64,000 nucleotides of DNA from a virus. The first letter of the stretch is position 1; every line of letters begins with the position of its first letter. A program made the translations under genes and the position numbers. The DNA is taken from positions 1 through 64,000 of IMG/VR virus record IMGVR_UViG_3300025133_000030, one strand, 5' to 3'. Below, piece after piece: positions 51,213-59,347 of the stretch. The notes under the pieces are model-generated. The model was not told the DNA's origin, searched no databases, and saw only the letters and a program-made list of their open reading frames with translations.

Positions 51213-51332
51213 ATGTCTCAATTTTATTACAACATCGTAGAAGCGGGAAAAGTTAGCTTTAGTACATGGCTTGGACTGGCTGGGCTCTTCGGCCTGACCG
51301 GTCTGCTTGCCTGCTGCAAGAGGAAAAAATGA
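51213..51332 (+). CDS. Single-membrane-segment microprotein
   Basis: 39 aa from ATG 51213, with AGAGAGG upstream. Segment WLGLAGLFGLTGLLACC ends in Cys-Cys-Lys-Arg. Overlaps the next gene by 4 nt (ATGA). Confidence 0.55.
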   Translation: MSQFYYNIVEAGKVSFSTWLGLAGLFGLTGLLACCKRKK

Positions 51333-51502
51333 TTACTTGTGAAATAGTTCTCGTCAACAGCGAATCAAAAGAAGAAACAAAAGATTTGGTTGAAGTGGTC
51401 AGCTTCCCAGAGGCTGTCAGGGAAGCGTACCATATAAGGACAACAAAGGGTCATGATTGGAAAATTAAATCAGTGATCGACATCTCTCCAAAAAAGAAGT
51501 AG
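51329..51502 (+). CDS. Small protein, function unknown
   Basis: 57 aa from ATG 51329 with AGAGG upstream. Soluble, probably alpha-beta (EIVLVNSESKEETKDL, then a helix and IKSVIDI). Ends 2 nt before the next gene. Confidence 0.5.
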   Translation: MITCEIVLVNSESKEETKDLVEVVSFPEAVREAYHIRTTKGHDWKIKSVIDISPKKK

Positions 51503-51504
51503 CA

Positions 51505-51801
51505 ATGACTCAGGGTTTCAATGTTGGAGATCTAGTCGAAATAAGGATGCTTGGCTCGAACTATTATGGCGCGAAGGGTCTGGTGGTGAGCAGAATACAC
51601 TACCAACATGGACACAGCGACGACTGGATTGTATACCAGTCGTCTTCATTGGTAGTTTCTGGTGGGTCTAGACCAGCACCAGATGAGTATAGTTGTAAGG
51701 TTAAGTTGGTTTCGCGAGACGAGACGCAAAATGAATTTGTTATGATAAGAGCCAAGTGGCTCAGGATAATATCGAAAGTAGAAAAAAGAAATGATAAGTA
51801 A
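51505..51801 (+). CDS. GDLV-family mini-protein, long form
   Basis: 98 aa. FNVGDLVEIRMLGSNYYGAK and LVVSRIHYQ, then VKLVSRDETQ and a final strand LRIISKVEK match the family order, with an insert near the middle. Overlaps the next microgene by 11 nt. A scattered member of the family at 59-64 kb. Confidence 0.58.
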   Translation: MTQGFNVGDLVEIRMLGSNYYGAKGLVVSRIHYQHGHSDDWIVYQSSSLVVSGGSRPAPDEYSCKVKLVSRDETQNEFVMIRAKWLRIISKVEKRNDK

Positions 51802-51877
51802 TATTCTTGGAAGCATTGTTGCCATCGCAGCAGGTCTAATCATCAGCCAGTTGTTTTTAGATCACATCAGAAAATAA
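51791..51877 (+). CDS. Putative 28-aa membrane microprotein
   Basis: Almost entirely hydrophobic (ILGSIVAIAAGLIISQLF), overlapping the upstream gene. Small size makes it tentative. Confidence 0.35.
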   Translation: MISNILGSIVAIAAGLIISQLFLDHIRK

Positions 51878-51889
51878 TTAATTTTTTTC

Positions 51890-51918
51890 TTGACAAGTGA
51901 TTGAAAATATCGTATTCT
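51890..51918 (+). promoter_or_regulatory. Promoter before the zinc-knuckle gene
   Basis: TTGACA (51890-51895), a 17-bp A-rich spacer and TATTCT (51913-51918), followed by AGGAAG and the ATG at 51949. Confidence 0.6.
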
Positions 51919-51948
51919 ATATATACGATAAAAATCTAGGAAGACAAA

Positions 51949-52788
51949 ATGTCTTACACAGGGACAGTGCGTTGTGGCTGGTGTCACCAACAAGGCCACA
52001 ACAGAACAGGATGCCCTTCGAGAAAGGAGCAAGCCAAACGATCACCCCATGGTTTTTTGGCCCGAACGATTAGAGAGGAAGAGCGCGCTCGCGCCGAGCG
52101 TGTTGCAAGCCGCAGGTGCACATATTGCAACGAAAAAGGCCACAACCGCAGAGGCTGCAAGGTTAAAAAGCAAGATACAGCCAGAATCGAGGATAGGCAA
52201 GCTGAATATGTTGACAACTATACCGAGAATTCGGCTAAAGCTGGCCTCGGCCTCGGCGCTTTGGTGCGAGTACGAGCAATGCAAGACCCAGATGTATATG
52301 CGACGGGCTTGGTTCAGCAAATTCACTGGAATAATCTCTGGTTCTTCGCCGGAGACGAAGACTTAACTAGGCTCTGGAAACCACGCAGCCGAAAGGTGTT
52401 ATCAGTCAGGATAACTTCAATCGACAGCGACCCAGCAACTGACAAAGTCGGTTCCGACTCATGGCGATTCACCAGATATAAGATTAATGATATGTTCCCG
52501 CTCGACCATGGTGATTTAGTCTCTTTTGTCAAAAAATCTTATCACAAGGACTTTGTAAAGAATGTAAAAGATGGCATACACGTTGGCAAAGCAGATTTGC
52601 AGATCATTGGACCTTCAAAGAGGCCCTACGTAAAGCCAAAAGACCTTGATAGGATGCCATTAGACCTGAGACACAGATTCAATTTAGAAAAAAGAGCAAG
52701 CCATTACGATTATGCGAGACTACACCCAGCCAATGAAATTTGGAAATGCTTGTATCCCGAGAAAACAGAGAAGGAAAACAATGATTGA
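51949..52788 (+). CDS. Double zinc-knuckle protein
   Basis: 279 aa. Two CCHC knuckles (C9-x2-C12-x4-H17-x4-C22 and C57-x2-C60-x4-H65-x4-C70) are joined by a basic linker. They are followed by GLGALVRVRAMQDPDV and TGLVQQI, which resembles the GDLV core. Zinc knuckles bind single-stranded RNA or DNA; they are frequent in eukaryotes and retroviruses and rare in bacteria. The fusion to a family-like domain suggests the mini-gene fold is used as a binding module. Confidence 0.68.
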   Translation: MSYTGTVRCGWCHQQGHNRTGCPSRKEQAKRSPHGFLARTIREEERARAERVASRRCTYCNEKGHNRRGCKVKKQDTARIEDRQAEYVDNYTENSAKAGLGLGALVRVRAMQDPDVYATGLVQQIHWNNLWFFAGDEDLTRLWKPRSRKVLSVRITSIDSDPATDKVGSDSWRFTRYKINDMFPLDHGDLVSFVKKSYHKDFVKNVKDGIHVGKADLQIIGPSKRPYVKPKDLDRMPLDLRHRFNLEKRASHYDYARLHPANEIWKCLYPEKTEKENND

Positions 52789-53041
52789 CCCATATAATAT
52801 TCACCCGAATGCCGAAAAAAACACAGAAAAGAATTCAACGAGAGAAGTGCTTGACAATATTTCTCACTTTATGGAATCACTGAACACGGAAATGAGACTA
52901 AACGACCACCTTCACCGAGCTGACGAGAGATCTGGAGCAGAGTGGCGAGCGGTGAAGGACTCTCTGGAGAAAATCCACAGGAAATGGAGTACTCAAAAAA
53001 GCTTAACGGAAGCGAGATTGTCTACGGAGTACCATCAATGA
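52781..53041 (+). CDS. Small helical protein
   Basis: 86 aa from ATG 52781, with AAGGA upstream and an 8-nt overlap with the zinc-knuckle gene. Charged helices, no motif. Ends in an overlap with the next gene. Confidence 0.5.
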   Translation: MIDPYNIHPNAEKNTEKNSTREVLDNISHFMESLNTEMRLNDHLHRADERSGAEWRAVKDSLEKIHRKWSTQKSLTEARLSTEYHQ

Positions 53042-53622
53042 GTTTGGCCGAATATATTCCGATGATGACGAACAGGGAAGTTTCTGCTCTTGCAAGAAAT
53101 AGATTCATCGACTCTCCAACACAGTTTGCCATAGCGGAGCATGGTACTTTGTCGAGCCGACGACACTTAGCTAGGAACCCATCCCTTGATACAGGTGTTC
53201 GAGACGTTCTGGTAGACGACCGCGCAAACAGTGTCAAGTGGGTCTTGGTGGAGTACCAAGCCCTTGACGACAAGCCAGACTTAATTAGGGAAGTCTATAG
53301 GGGGACTCCACGAAGGTATTGGAACCCTTGGAGGCTTGGTTCTACTTTTGTGGGATATCAAAATACCGCACCAAACACTCCCTCTGATGTTTTAAAGGAT
53401 ATCTATATGAACTATTATCGACCGGCAGAGGAGGGAGACGAGTCATCACACTTCTATTCTTCGGGTTTCCGTTTCGGCAGCGACGGATATTGGTCCGAAA
53501 AGATGATGAAACATAAAAACGTCAACGAGGAGTTGGCAGTGATTGTATCTACCTCCCCCGCAGAGAGAGCCAAGAAAGCTGCGTTTGCTAAACTGGTTGT
53601 TCTTCGCAACGAAAAAAAATAA
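53038..53622 (+). CDS. Leucine-rich-variant/HEAT-like repeat protein
   Basis: 194 aa from ATG 53038 (GGAG 8 nt upstream, ATGA overlap); ATG 52984 would add 18 residues. NREVSALARNRFIDSPTQF, RRHLARNPSLDTGVRDVLV and a following SVKWVLVEYQAL unit look like helical repeats of about 24 residues, as in leucine-rich-repeat variants. A protein-binding role is likely but unproved. Confidence 0.5.
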   Translation: MSLAEYIPMMTNREVSALARNRFIDSPTQFAIAEHGTLSSRRHLARNPSLDTGVRDVLVDDRANSVKWVLVEYQALDDKPDLIREVYRGTPRRYWNPWRLGSTFVGYQNTAPNTPSDVLKDIYMNYYRPAEEGDESSHFYSSGFRFGSDGYWSEKMMKHKNVNEELAVIVSTSPAERAKKAAFAKLVVLRNEKK

Positions 53623-53642
53623 TATTATTTTAAAGAAAGTTC

Positions 53643-53671
53643 TTGCATTTTACCTCAACCTGTGAGATACT
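53643..53671 (+). promoter_or_regulatory. Promoter before the MoxR gene
   Basis: TTGCAT (53643-53648), a 17-bp spacer ending in TGA and GATACT (53666-53671), with a 50-nt leader before the GTG start. Confidence 0.45.
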
Positions 53672-53721
53672 TATTAAAGATAGAGAAATGGCCAAAACCA
53701 CATTCCAAGGAGAAATTTTAA

Positions 53722-54801
53722 GTGGCTATCGATTTTAAGACCTTTGTAGAAGTTGTCAAGTATGTTACCGACGTGCATAAGCCCGTCATTATTCGAGGAC
53801 GCCACGGCGTTGGTAAGTCAACTGTTGTTTATCAATACGCTGACAAGATTGGTCTTCCAGTTGTAGAACGCAGGGCTTCCCAGATGACTGAAGGCGACCT
53901 TGTTGGTCTTCCGATTATTGAAGCGGAAAGCACTAGGTTCAATCCGCCAGACTGGTTCAAGCGCGCCTGCGACGAGCCTGTTATCTTGTTTCTCGACGAA
54001 GTTGATCGTGCGACTCTTGAGGTTCGCCAAGGTATCTTCGAGTTGACTGACAGTCGCAAGCTGAACGGACATGTCCTCCACCCTGACACATTGATTTTTG
54101 CGGCAGTTAATGGTGGCGAACATGGTGAGCAGTACCAAGTCGGAGAGATGGACCCAGCAGAATTGGATCGCTGGACTGTGTTTGATATTGAGCCATCCGT
54201 TGAGGATTGGCTGAACTGGGCTTCCGACAACGAGATCAGCACAGAAGTTTGGGACTTTATCAATCAAAATCGCAATCATCTTGAGCATAACGACGACTTC
54301 GAGCCTAACAAGGTATACCCATCTCGCCGTTCATGGGAGAGATTGAATCAGTGTTTGGCCAGTGCTTCTCTCTTGGATGAGGGCAGTCCTACTTTGTTCA
54401 ACCTCACCGCTGCATTTTGTGGTTTCGAGGCTGCCGTCGCGTTCAATGATTTTGTCACAAACTACGACAGGCAAGTAACCCCAGAGGACATCCTTTTGGA
54501 TGGTGACTTTAGTAAGGTTGGTGACTTCAAGATTAACGACCACACTGCAATGATTGATAAGTTTGAGGCCGCGAATTCCTTCAAGGATGCTTTGGACCAA
54601 GACCAGATTGACAACCTTGCAAAGTATTTCTTGATGCTTCCTAGTGAAGTGGCAATGAAGCTCTGGACAGTGCTTGGTTCTGGCGCTCTAGACAACACAA
54701 TCAAGCTTCATCAGTCGGTCGTCAAGGTCGATGGCAAGAAGCGATCAGTAGCAGACTACCTAGTGCAAATCCTTTCATCTGACGAAGGCTCTGAAAACTA
54801 A
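53722..54801 (+). CDS. MoxR-type AAA+ ATPase
   Basis: 359 aa, GTG start with AAGGAG upstream. Walker A GRHGVGKS (residues 26-33), ILFLDEVDR (Walker B, Asp92-Glu93), FAAVNGG with sensor 1 and AELDRW match the MoxR family. These ATPases work as chaperones that insert cofactors or remodel a VWA-domain partner. The partner is the next gene, 11 nt downstream. In phages the role is unknown. Confidence 0.85.
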   Translation: MAIDFKTFVEVVKYVTDVHKPVIIRGRHGVGKSTVVYQYADKIGLPVVERRASQMTEGDLVGLPIIEAESTRFNPPDWFKRACDEPVILFLDEVDRATLEVRQGIFELTDSRKLNGHVLHPDTLIFAAVNGGEHGEQYQVGEMDPAELDRWTVFDIEPSVEDWLNWASDNEISTEVWDFINQNRNHLEHNDDFEPNKVYPSRRSWERLNQCLASASLLDEGSPTLFNLTAAFCGFEAAVAFNDFVTNYDRQVTPEDILLDGDFSKVGDFKINDHTAMIDKFEAANSFKDALDQDQIDNLAKYFLMLPSEVAMKLWTVLGSGALDNTIKLHQSVVKVDGKKRSVADYLVQILSSDEGSEN

Positions 54802-54812
54802 AGGTGCTTACA

Positions 54813-56081
54813 ATGTCCGATTCAGCGAATCAGAAACGGCCTTTCGATCTCAATATTCACATGGCTCGACTACTAATGGACGAGCCATTCTTTGCAGCTA
54901 TCAGCCGCAGGATCGATAAGAACTCAAGCAACGCCATTCCTACTGCTGGTGTAAGAGTTAATCCTCACACTGCTCAGTTTGAAATGTTGTATAATCCGAG
55001 CTTTTTTGAGAAGTTGACAGATGCCGAACGCCGCGACGTTCTTAAGCATGAATTTTATCATGTTGTGTTTATGCACGTGACAGACCGTATGCCTAATGGC
55101 GCTATGACGCGCCAGTGGAACATCGCAACTGACCTCGCCATCAATAGTCATCTTCATAATCTACCTGAAGGTGGTTTAATTCCGGGCAAGGAGGGTACTC
55201 CTTTCGAGGACTTGCCTCGTGGTATGTCTGCTGAGTGGTATTTGGCAAACCTGCCCGATTTGAGCAAGAACAAGGGAGACGACAAGGATGAAAATAAGAA
55301 CGAAGGTGAATCTTCCGATGGCCCCGGAAGTGGAACTGGAGGCGAAGGTCAGTCTCAACCGCAAAGCGGTGAAGGCGATGGCTATGGCGACATTGAAACT
55401 CTTGACGATCACAGCGGTTGGGGCGATGTATCGGATGAGGTCAAAGAGATCGCAAAAGAGCGACTGAAGGAAATTGTCAAGCAGGCGTCTGAAGACTGCG
55501 CTCGTGGGAATTCATGGGGCAGCGTACCTCAGCAATGTCGTGAAAAGATTATGAAGGGGTTGCAGTCAAAGATTGACTGGCGTAGTGTGCTGCGGTATTT
55601 CATTAAGACATCCCAGAGGGCAAACAAGTCAAGCTCCATCAAGAGAATCAATCGTAGGTATGCCTACATCCATCCCGGCAGAAAGACCAATCGAGTCGCG
55701 AAGGTTGCAATCAGTATTGATCAGTCAGGTTCTGTTGACAATGGAATGCTTGCTCAATTCTTTGCTGAGTTGAATAAGCTTTCTGAGTTGGCCGAGTTTA
55801 CTGTGATTCCTTTTGACACCGAAGTTGCAGAGGATAAGGTATATGTATGGAAGAAGGGCGAAAAGCGCGTATGGGAGAGAGTGCTTTGCGGAGGCACTGA
55901 CTTCGACGCTCCCACTGAGTATGTTAATAAGCAAGGTGACTTTGATGGTCATATTATTTTGACTGATCTTTGTGCGCCGAAGCCAAAGTCGAGTAAGTGT
56001 CAGCGCATGTGGATGACTACTCCACAGTATGCCTCTCGTCCTTACTTTGCGACAAAAGAAAAGATCGTGGCCATCGAGTAG
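54813..56081 (+). CDS. Metallopeptidase-like VWA protein, MoxR partner
   Basis: 422 aa from ATG 54813 (AAAGG 8 nt upstream). Residues 79-83 are HEFYH, a zinc-peptidase motif. After an acidic linker (about 150-200) there is a helical region, and a VWA domain begins with ISIDQSGSVDNG and has VIPFDTEV and HIILTDLCAPK. This matches DUF2201-type proteins with a putative peptidase and a VWA domain. The MoxR-VWA pair forms a two-gene module, complete here. Confidence 0.8.
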   Translation: MSDSANQKRPFDLNIHMARLLMDEPFFAAISRRIDKNSSNAIPTAGVRVNPHTAQFEMLYNPSFFEKLTDAERRDVLKHEFYHVVFMHVTDRMPNGAMTRQWNIATDLAINSHLHNLPEGGLIPGKEGTPFEDLPRGMSAEWYLANLPDLSKNKGDDKDENKNEGESSDGPGSGTGGEGQSQPQSGEGDGYGDIETLDDHSGWGDVSDEVKEIAKERLKEIVKQASEDCARGNSWGSVPQQCREKIMKGLQSKIDWRSVLRYFIKTSQRANKSSSIKRINRRYAYIHPGRKTNRVAKVAISIDQSGSVDNGMLAQFFAELNKLSELAEFTVIPFDTEVAEDKVYVWKKGEKRVWERVLCGGTDFDAPTEYVNKQGDFDGHIILTDLCAPKPKSSKCQRMWMTTPQYASRPYFATKEKIVAIE

Positions 56082-56200
56082 TGCCTACGGGCATCGAAAG
56101 TACAACTCAATGGTCATTGTGGGCAGCTGTAAACTATATAATAGAAAATGGGGAGCGAATATCTATTACCGCGCCCTTGGTAGACTCCTTGTATCCATAG
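56081..56200 (+). CDS. Putative small protein
   Basis: 39 aa, GTG start overlapping the upstream stop by 1 nt (TAGTG). No independent ribosome-binding site; translation coupling would be required. Confidence 0.35.
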   Translation: MPTGIESTTQWSLWAAVNYIIENGERISITAPLVDSLYP

Positions 56201-56308
56201 GTTGATACAGGATAAAATCGAAAGTAAATTAGAGTAGGTTAGCGTTTCCCGTGAGTGAAGCAAGAGGTGACTCGCCTGCCCACATTATTTATTAGGAGAT
56301 ATGCGAAA

Positions 56309-56497
56309 ATGTATAACATCGGAGATCTAGTAGTTACGAATTCATGTAGCGAACTAGGAGTCGTGACCGCCCACGTTGAAGGCTTGAAAAGGTATGTAGT
56401 ATACTGGTTCATAAGCAAGAACTATAACTCTGTGAACGAAAAGCACCTAAAATTTTACAAAGCTGAGTATAATTACTCATGTGTTAAACATAGGTGA
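56309..56497 (+). CDS. GDLV-family mini-protein
   Basis: 62 aa from ATG 56309, AGGAG upstream. MYNIGDLVVTNSCSELGVV followed by RYVVYWFISKN matches the family. The tail is KHR, and its last 17 nt carry the GTG start and NIGD codons of the next gene, the same arrangement as in the 59-64 kb array. Confidence 0.68.
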   Translation: MYNIGDLVVTNSCSELGVVTAHVEGLKRYVVYWFISKNYNSVNEKHLKFYKAEYNYSCVKHR

Positions 56498-56684
56498 CCT
56501 AGTAGCGTGTTATGTACTTAATTCGTCCCTTGAGGATGAAGCAATGCTTCAGTACGGCCTAGTACTGGAGCGCAATGAGCATCTTGAAGATGTTTTAGTG
56601 TTGGATAATTACGGGGAGATAAGATGGTGGCCAAACAAGAGGTGGAGACTTCTAAAGAAGAAGCCGAATCACCGCTGGTTCTAG
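56481..56684 (+). CDS. GDLV-family mini-protein
   Basis: 67 aa, GTG start. MLNIGDLVACYVLNSSLED, then QYGLVLERNE and a final RWRLLKKK. The GGTGA of its NIGD codons supplies the TGA stop of the upstream gene. Confidence 0.68.
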   Translation: MLNIGDLVACYVLNSSLEDEAMLQYGLVLERNEHLEDVLVLDNYGEIRWWPNKRWRLLKKKPNHRWF

Positions 56685-56923
56685 GAGATGTAATCAGGAT
56701 AATCGAAACATATGACGTGTTTGGATTCGATGTGGATGGCATGATAGCAATGGTGTTGAAGCCAACGAGCAGTATGGACCCGCTCAGGCACATGGTGTAT
56801 GTCCCAGAGATAGATGACTATTGCGAACCGAAAGAGAGTATGATCGAGCGACTCATTGGAGAGACAATGACGCACCCACACGGAAGAGTAGCTGTGATGG
56901 GCAACTTCGCTGATCAAGAATAA
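56624..56923 (+). CDS. GDLV-family-like protein, divergent
   Basis: 99 aa, ATG with GGGGAG upstream; overlaps the preceding gene by 61 nt. LVLGDVIRIIETYDVFG begins at about residue 19 after a charged leader. The remainder (MIAMVLKPTSS, HMVYVPEIDD) keeps the strand order, but the C-terminal motif is absent. Confidence 0.55.
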   Translation: MVAKQEVETSKEEAESPLVLGDVIRIIETYDVFGFDVDGMIAMVLKPTSSMDPLRHMVYVPEIDDYCEPKESMIERLIGETMTHPHGRVAVMGNFADQE

Positions 56924-56933
56924 TATTATTTAC

Positions 56934-56962
56934 TTGCAATTTTAGTGTGACCGTGGTACAGT
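56934..56962 (+). promoter_or_regulatory. Putative promoter
   Basis: TTGCAA (56934-56939), a 17-bp spacer ending in TGG and TACAGT (56957-56962), then AAAGGAG and a GTG start. Confidence 0.4.
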
Positions 56963-56993
56963 TATATGCAACGTATACTTAAAGGAGTATCTA

Positions 56994-57158
56994 GTGGTCA
57001 TATATCACCTAGCATATAGAATTAATAACGGAGATAGGCAACATATCTACGCGATTAAGAAGATTTGCGAAAAGAAAAAGAAAAAACTTACTGAAGAACA
57101 CGGTGAAAACATCAAATTTTATCGTATGAATGCCTGCCATAGCGGGTACAGAGCTTAA
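56994..57158 (+). CDS. Small basic protein
   Basis: 54 aa, GTG start with AAAGGAG 6 nt upstream and a promoter 32 nt before. Lys/Tyr-rich (KKICEKKKKKLTEEHG), two Cys. Unknown role. Confidence 0.6.
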   Translation: MVIYHLAYRINNGDRQHIYAIKKICEKKKKKLTEEHGENIKFYRMNACHSGYRA

Positions 57159-57172
57159 AAGAAGGAGAAAAA

Positions 57173-57469
57173 ATGTCAATTTTTGAAGAATATGACGGCG
57201 ACATCAGAGAAAACCTAAGATCCAGAGCGGAAGTCATCATTGAGAGTATCGCTGAGTCTTATGAAAATGGATCCATTGATGATCCCAAAGCAAATCACAC
57301 CATGATGAGTTTGTTTGCATTAGCGTGTGAGAATAAGATCGAAGGAGAGATGGCCGAACCCGGTGTCAAGTGGACTCTAACAGCAGCATACTCAAAGAAG
57401 TTAGAAGAAGAGCTTATGAATTGGTCCGCAATTGATGGATCATCCAAGGTGGTAAAAGGCCCGTGGTAA
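57173..57469 (+). CDS. Small helical acidic protein
   Basis: 98 aa with GAAGGAG upstream. Acidic and helical, with no motif. Overlaps the next gene by 7 nt. Confidence 0.5.
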   Translation: MSIFEEYDGDIRENLRSRAEVIIESIAESYENGSIDDPKANHTMMSLFALACENKIEGEMAEPGVKWTLTAAYSKKLEEELMNWSAIDGSSKVVKGPW

Positions 57470-57756
57470 CAATTACCACATCGAGTTCATTTGCACTGGC
57501 GAACATCGGTGGTAAGAGATATGTTGTTCCGCAATGGATAGAAGTACCGCTAGGTACGACTCTTGCAGACGTGAAGGTGGTTCGTCCAGATCCACCAGTT
57601 AATGCTGTGACCATTGTAAAAGAAGAGTATATAACAGGGTCGAAGGGTGATGAATACCTAGTGAAGGTTCTTAGTGACGGCTCTGGTACGTGCGAATGTT
57701 GGGGATACCGACGACGAAAAGACTGCAAGCATCTAAAAGCCTTGCGAAATACATAA
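57463..57756 (+). CDS. SWIM-type zinc-finger protein
   Basis: 97 aa, GTG start. The C-terminal CECWGYRRRKDCKHL fits the SWIM pattern C-x-C-x(n)-C-x-H, a zinc-binding module used for DNA or protein binding. The N-terminal half is beta-rich (KRYVVPQWIEVPLGTTL). Ends 14 nt before the next gene. Confidence 0.65.
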   Translation: MVTITTSSSFALANIGGKRYVVPQWIEVPLGTTLADVKVVRPDPPVNAVTIVKEEYITGSKGDEYLVKVLSDGSGTCECWGYRRRKDCKHLKALRNT

Positions 57757-57770
57757 ATAAAGGAAAAGAA

Positions 57771-59081
57771 ATGTTAAAGAATATCATTATTGTCTTGATA
57801 ACAACAGTTACGTATGCTATGGCAGAAGCGCCATTTGAATGCGACGATAACTTTGGTGAGTGCGGCACACCGGAGATGTCTGGCGGAGGAAACGCCGGCG
57901 GTGGGTCTATGCTCATCAATAATTCAGATTTAGGCGATACATATCAACGCGCCGACGATTATGACGACGACGGAGTTGAAGATCCGCATGACAACTGTCC
58001 GCGTCTGCGAAATCTTGATCAGTTTGATACAGACGGTGACGGAGTAGGAGATGCTTGCGATAATTGTATGCACTTGGCGAATGATGATCAATTTGATTCA
58101 GATTCAGACGACTTCGGAGATGCCTGTGATGTGGACATTGACGGCGACGGAAACAACAACGACGTAGACAGTTGCCCTCTTGTTCCAAATGGCTCTGATC
58201 CTGATTTAGACTCGGATGGGATCGGTGATGCCTGCGATGAAGACATCGACGGCGACGGCATTAACAACCTCGACGATAATTGCCCTATGATTCCCGGCGA
58301 AATCGTAGAGGCTCCGGATGATTCGACGGAGTGTTTTCCTGATGTCGACCGCGACGGATCACCGGACCCAACGGTGGATAACTGCATTGGAATTTACAAC
58401 CCTTTACAGTACGACGCTGACGCCGACGGACTGGGCACTCCATGCGATCCAGACGATGATGCAGACATGGTACCGGATAACATCGACAATTGCACAGGTG
58501 TATTTAATCCTCACCAGAGAGACCTCGACCGCGATGGTTTAGGAGACGACGGCTGTGATGATATATATTGCTTTGTGGTGTACGGCGATAAAGCAAACTG
58601 TCTAGACCCGGCAGCTCCGCTTCAGGCTTATTCGCCCTCGCTGATCGCATCAGTAGGTGAGCCTGTCCCTCTTCGTCTGTTCATGAATAGGACAAATCAG
58701 TCAACCAGATATCAGTGGACCTTGGTTTCTCGACCGCGCACTTCCGCTGCTGTAATAAGAAGCGGATCTGGTCACGTTAACACATCAGATCCTTATGAAT
58801 ATCAATACGACAACTCTCGTCCGATGATCACCCCTGACGTTAGTGGGGAGTATGTTATTAGGGTTGATGTCGTCACTGTCTTCGAGGACTCGGTCTCTCG
58901 CGAAATTCAAACCCGCGCTACTTTCACTAGCCGAGTGGAGGTTGCAGGATATCACATTCCGAAATTGCGTCACCAATCCGGATGTAATGTTAACGTCGCG
59001 ACCACTGACCACCCATGGGTTTTCTATTGTTTTATTTTGGTGGCTCTATTCAGAAAAAGATTGACACGAACAGGGAAATAG
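57771..59081 (+). CDS. Secreted thrombospondin type-3 repeat protein with MYXO-CTERM-like tail
   Basis: 436 aa from ATG 57771 (AAGGA upstream). A signal peptide ends in TYAMA. Residues about 60-265 hold calcium-binding type-3 repeats such as DTDGDGVGDACDNC and DIDGDGINNLDDNC. A beta-sandwich of PKD type follows (VGEPVPLRL, YQWTLVSRP, SGEYVIRVDV). The end has SGC, then a hydrophobic WVFYCFILVALF segment and a basic RKRLTR tail, the tripartite form of MYXO-CTERM sorting signals of Myxococcota. It may be displayed on the host surface during infection. Confidence 0.8.
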   Translation: MLKNIIIVLITTVTYAMAEAPFECDDNFGECGTPEMSGGGNAGGGSMLINNSDLGDTYQRADDYDDDGVEDPHDNCPRLRNLDQFDTDGDGVGDACDNCMHLANDDQFDSDSDDFGDACDVDIDGDGNNNDVDSCPLVPNGSDPDLDSDGIGDACDEDIDGDGINNLDDNCPMIPGEIVEAPDDSTECFPDVDRDGSPDPTVDNCIGIYNPLQYDADADGLGTPCDPDDDADMVPDNIDNCTGVFNPHQRDLDRDGLGDDGCDDIYCFVVYGDKANCLDPAAPLQAYSPSLIASVGEPVPLRLFMNRTNQSTRYQWTLVSRPRTSAAVIRSGSGHVNTSDPYEYQYDNSRPMITPDVSGEYVIRVDVVTVFEDSVSREIQTRATFTSRVEVAGYHIPKLRHQSGCNVNVATTDHPWVFYCFILVALFRKRLTRTGK

Positions 59082-59089
59082 TGTAATAT
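59061..59089 (+). promoter_or_regulatory. Promoter at the head of mini-gene array A
   Basis: TTGACA (59061-59066) and TAATAT (59084-59089) with a 17-bp spacer, overlapping the stop of the upstream gene. It could drive the whole first array block. Confidence 0.55.
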
Positions 59090-59131
59090 GTAAGAACAGT
59101 GGGAGCTTTTTGAAAGAACAGATGAAAATTG

Positions 59132-59347
59132 GTGATTAAAGTAGGAGATCTGGTTAGGTATACCAACCTTGCCTACCCGGATGAAGGTATCGGCCTCGTT
59201 TTGGAATACGAGAAGATCCCCAACAAACTTGAGTTTGAGTTTAAGGTCCGCTGGACAGATCATTCCAGTTCAAACCGAGACTGGTACAGGGAAGGTGAAC
59301 TGGAGTTGATCGTTGAACGTCGGAGATTTAGTAAGCTATCTGGATAG
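59132..59347 (+). CDS. GDLV mini-gene A1
   Basis: 71 aa from GTG 59132 (M)IKVGDLVRYTNLAYPDEG. The preceding ATG 59122 reads MKIGD then stops, as if a former start had been cut off. At the other end the next gene has GGAGAT instead of GGTGAT, so the stop is lost and the frame reads on to VERRRFSKLSG, making a 35-nt overlap. Otherwise the strands GIGLVLEYEK and FKVRWTDH follow the family. Confidence 0.7.
   Translation: MIKVGDLVRYTNLAYPDEGIGLVLEYEKIPNKLEFEFKVRWTDHSSSNRDWYREGELELIVERRRFSKLSG

Noticed and set aside
51974-52366. 130-codon alternative frame within the zinc-knuckle gene
   Set aside because: It has no ribosome-binding site, and the primary frame has clear zinc motifs. The long overlap is chance.
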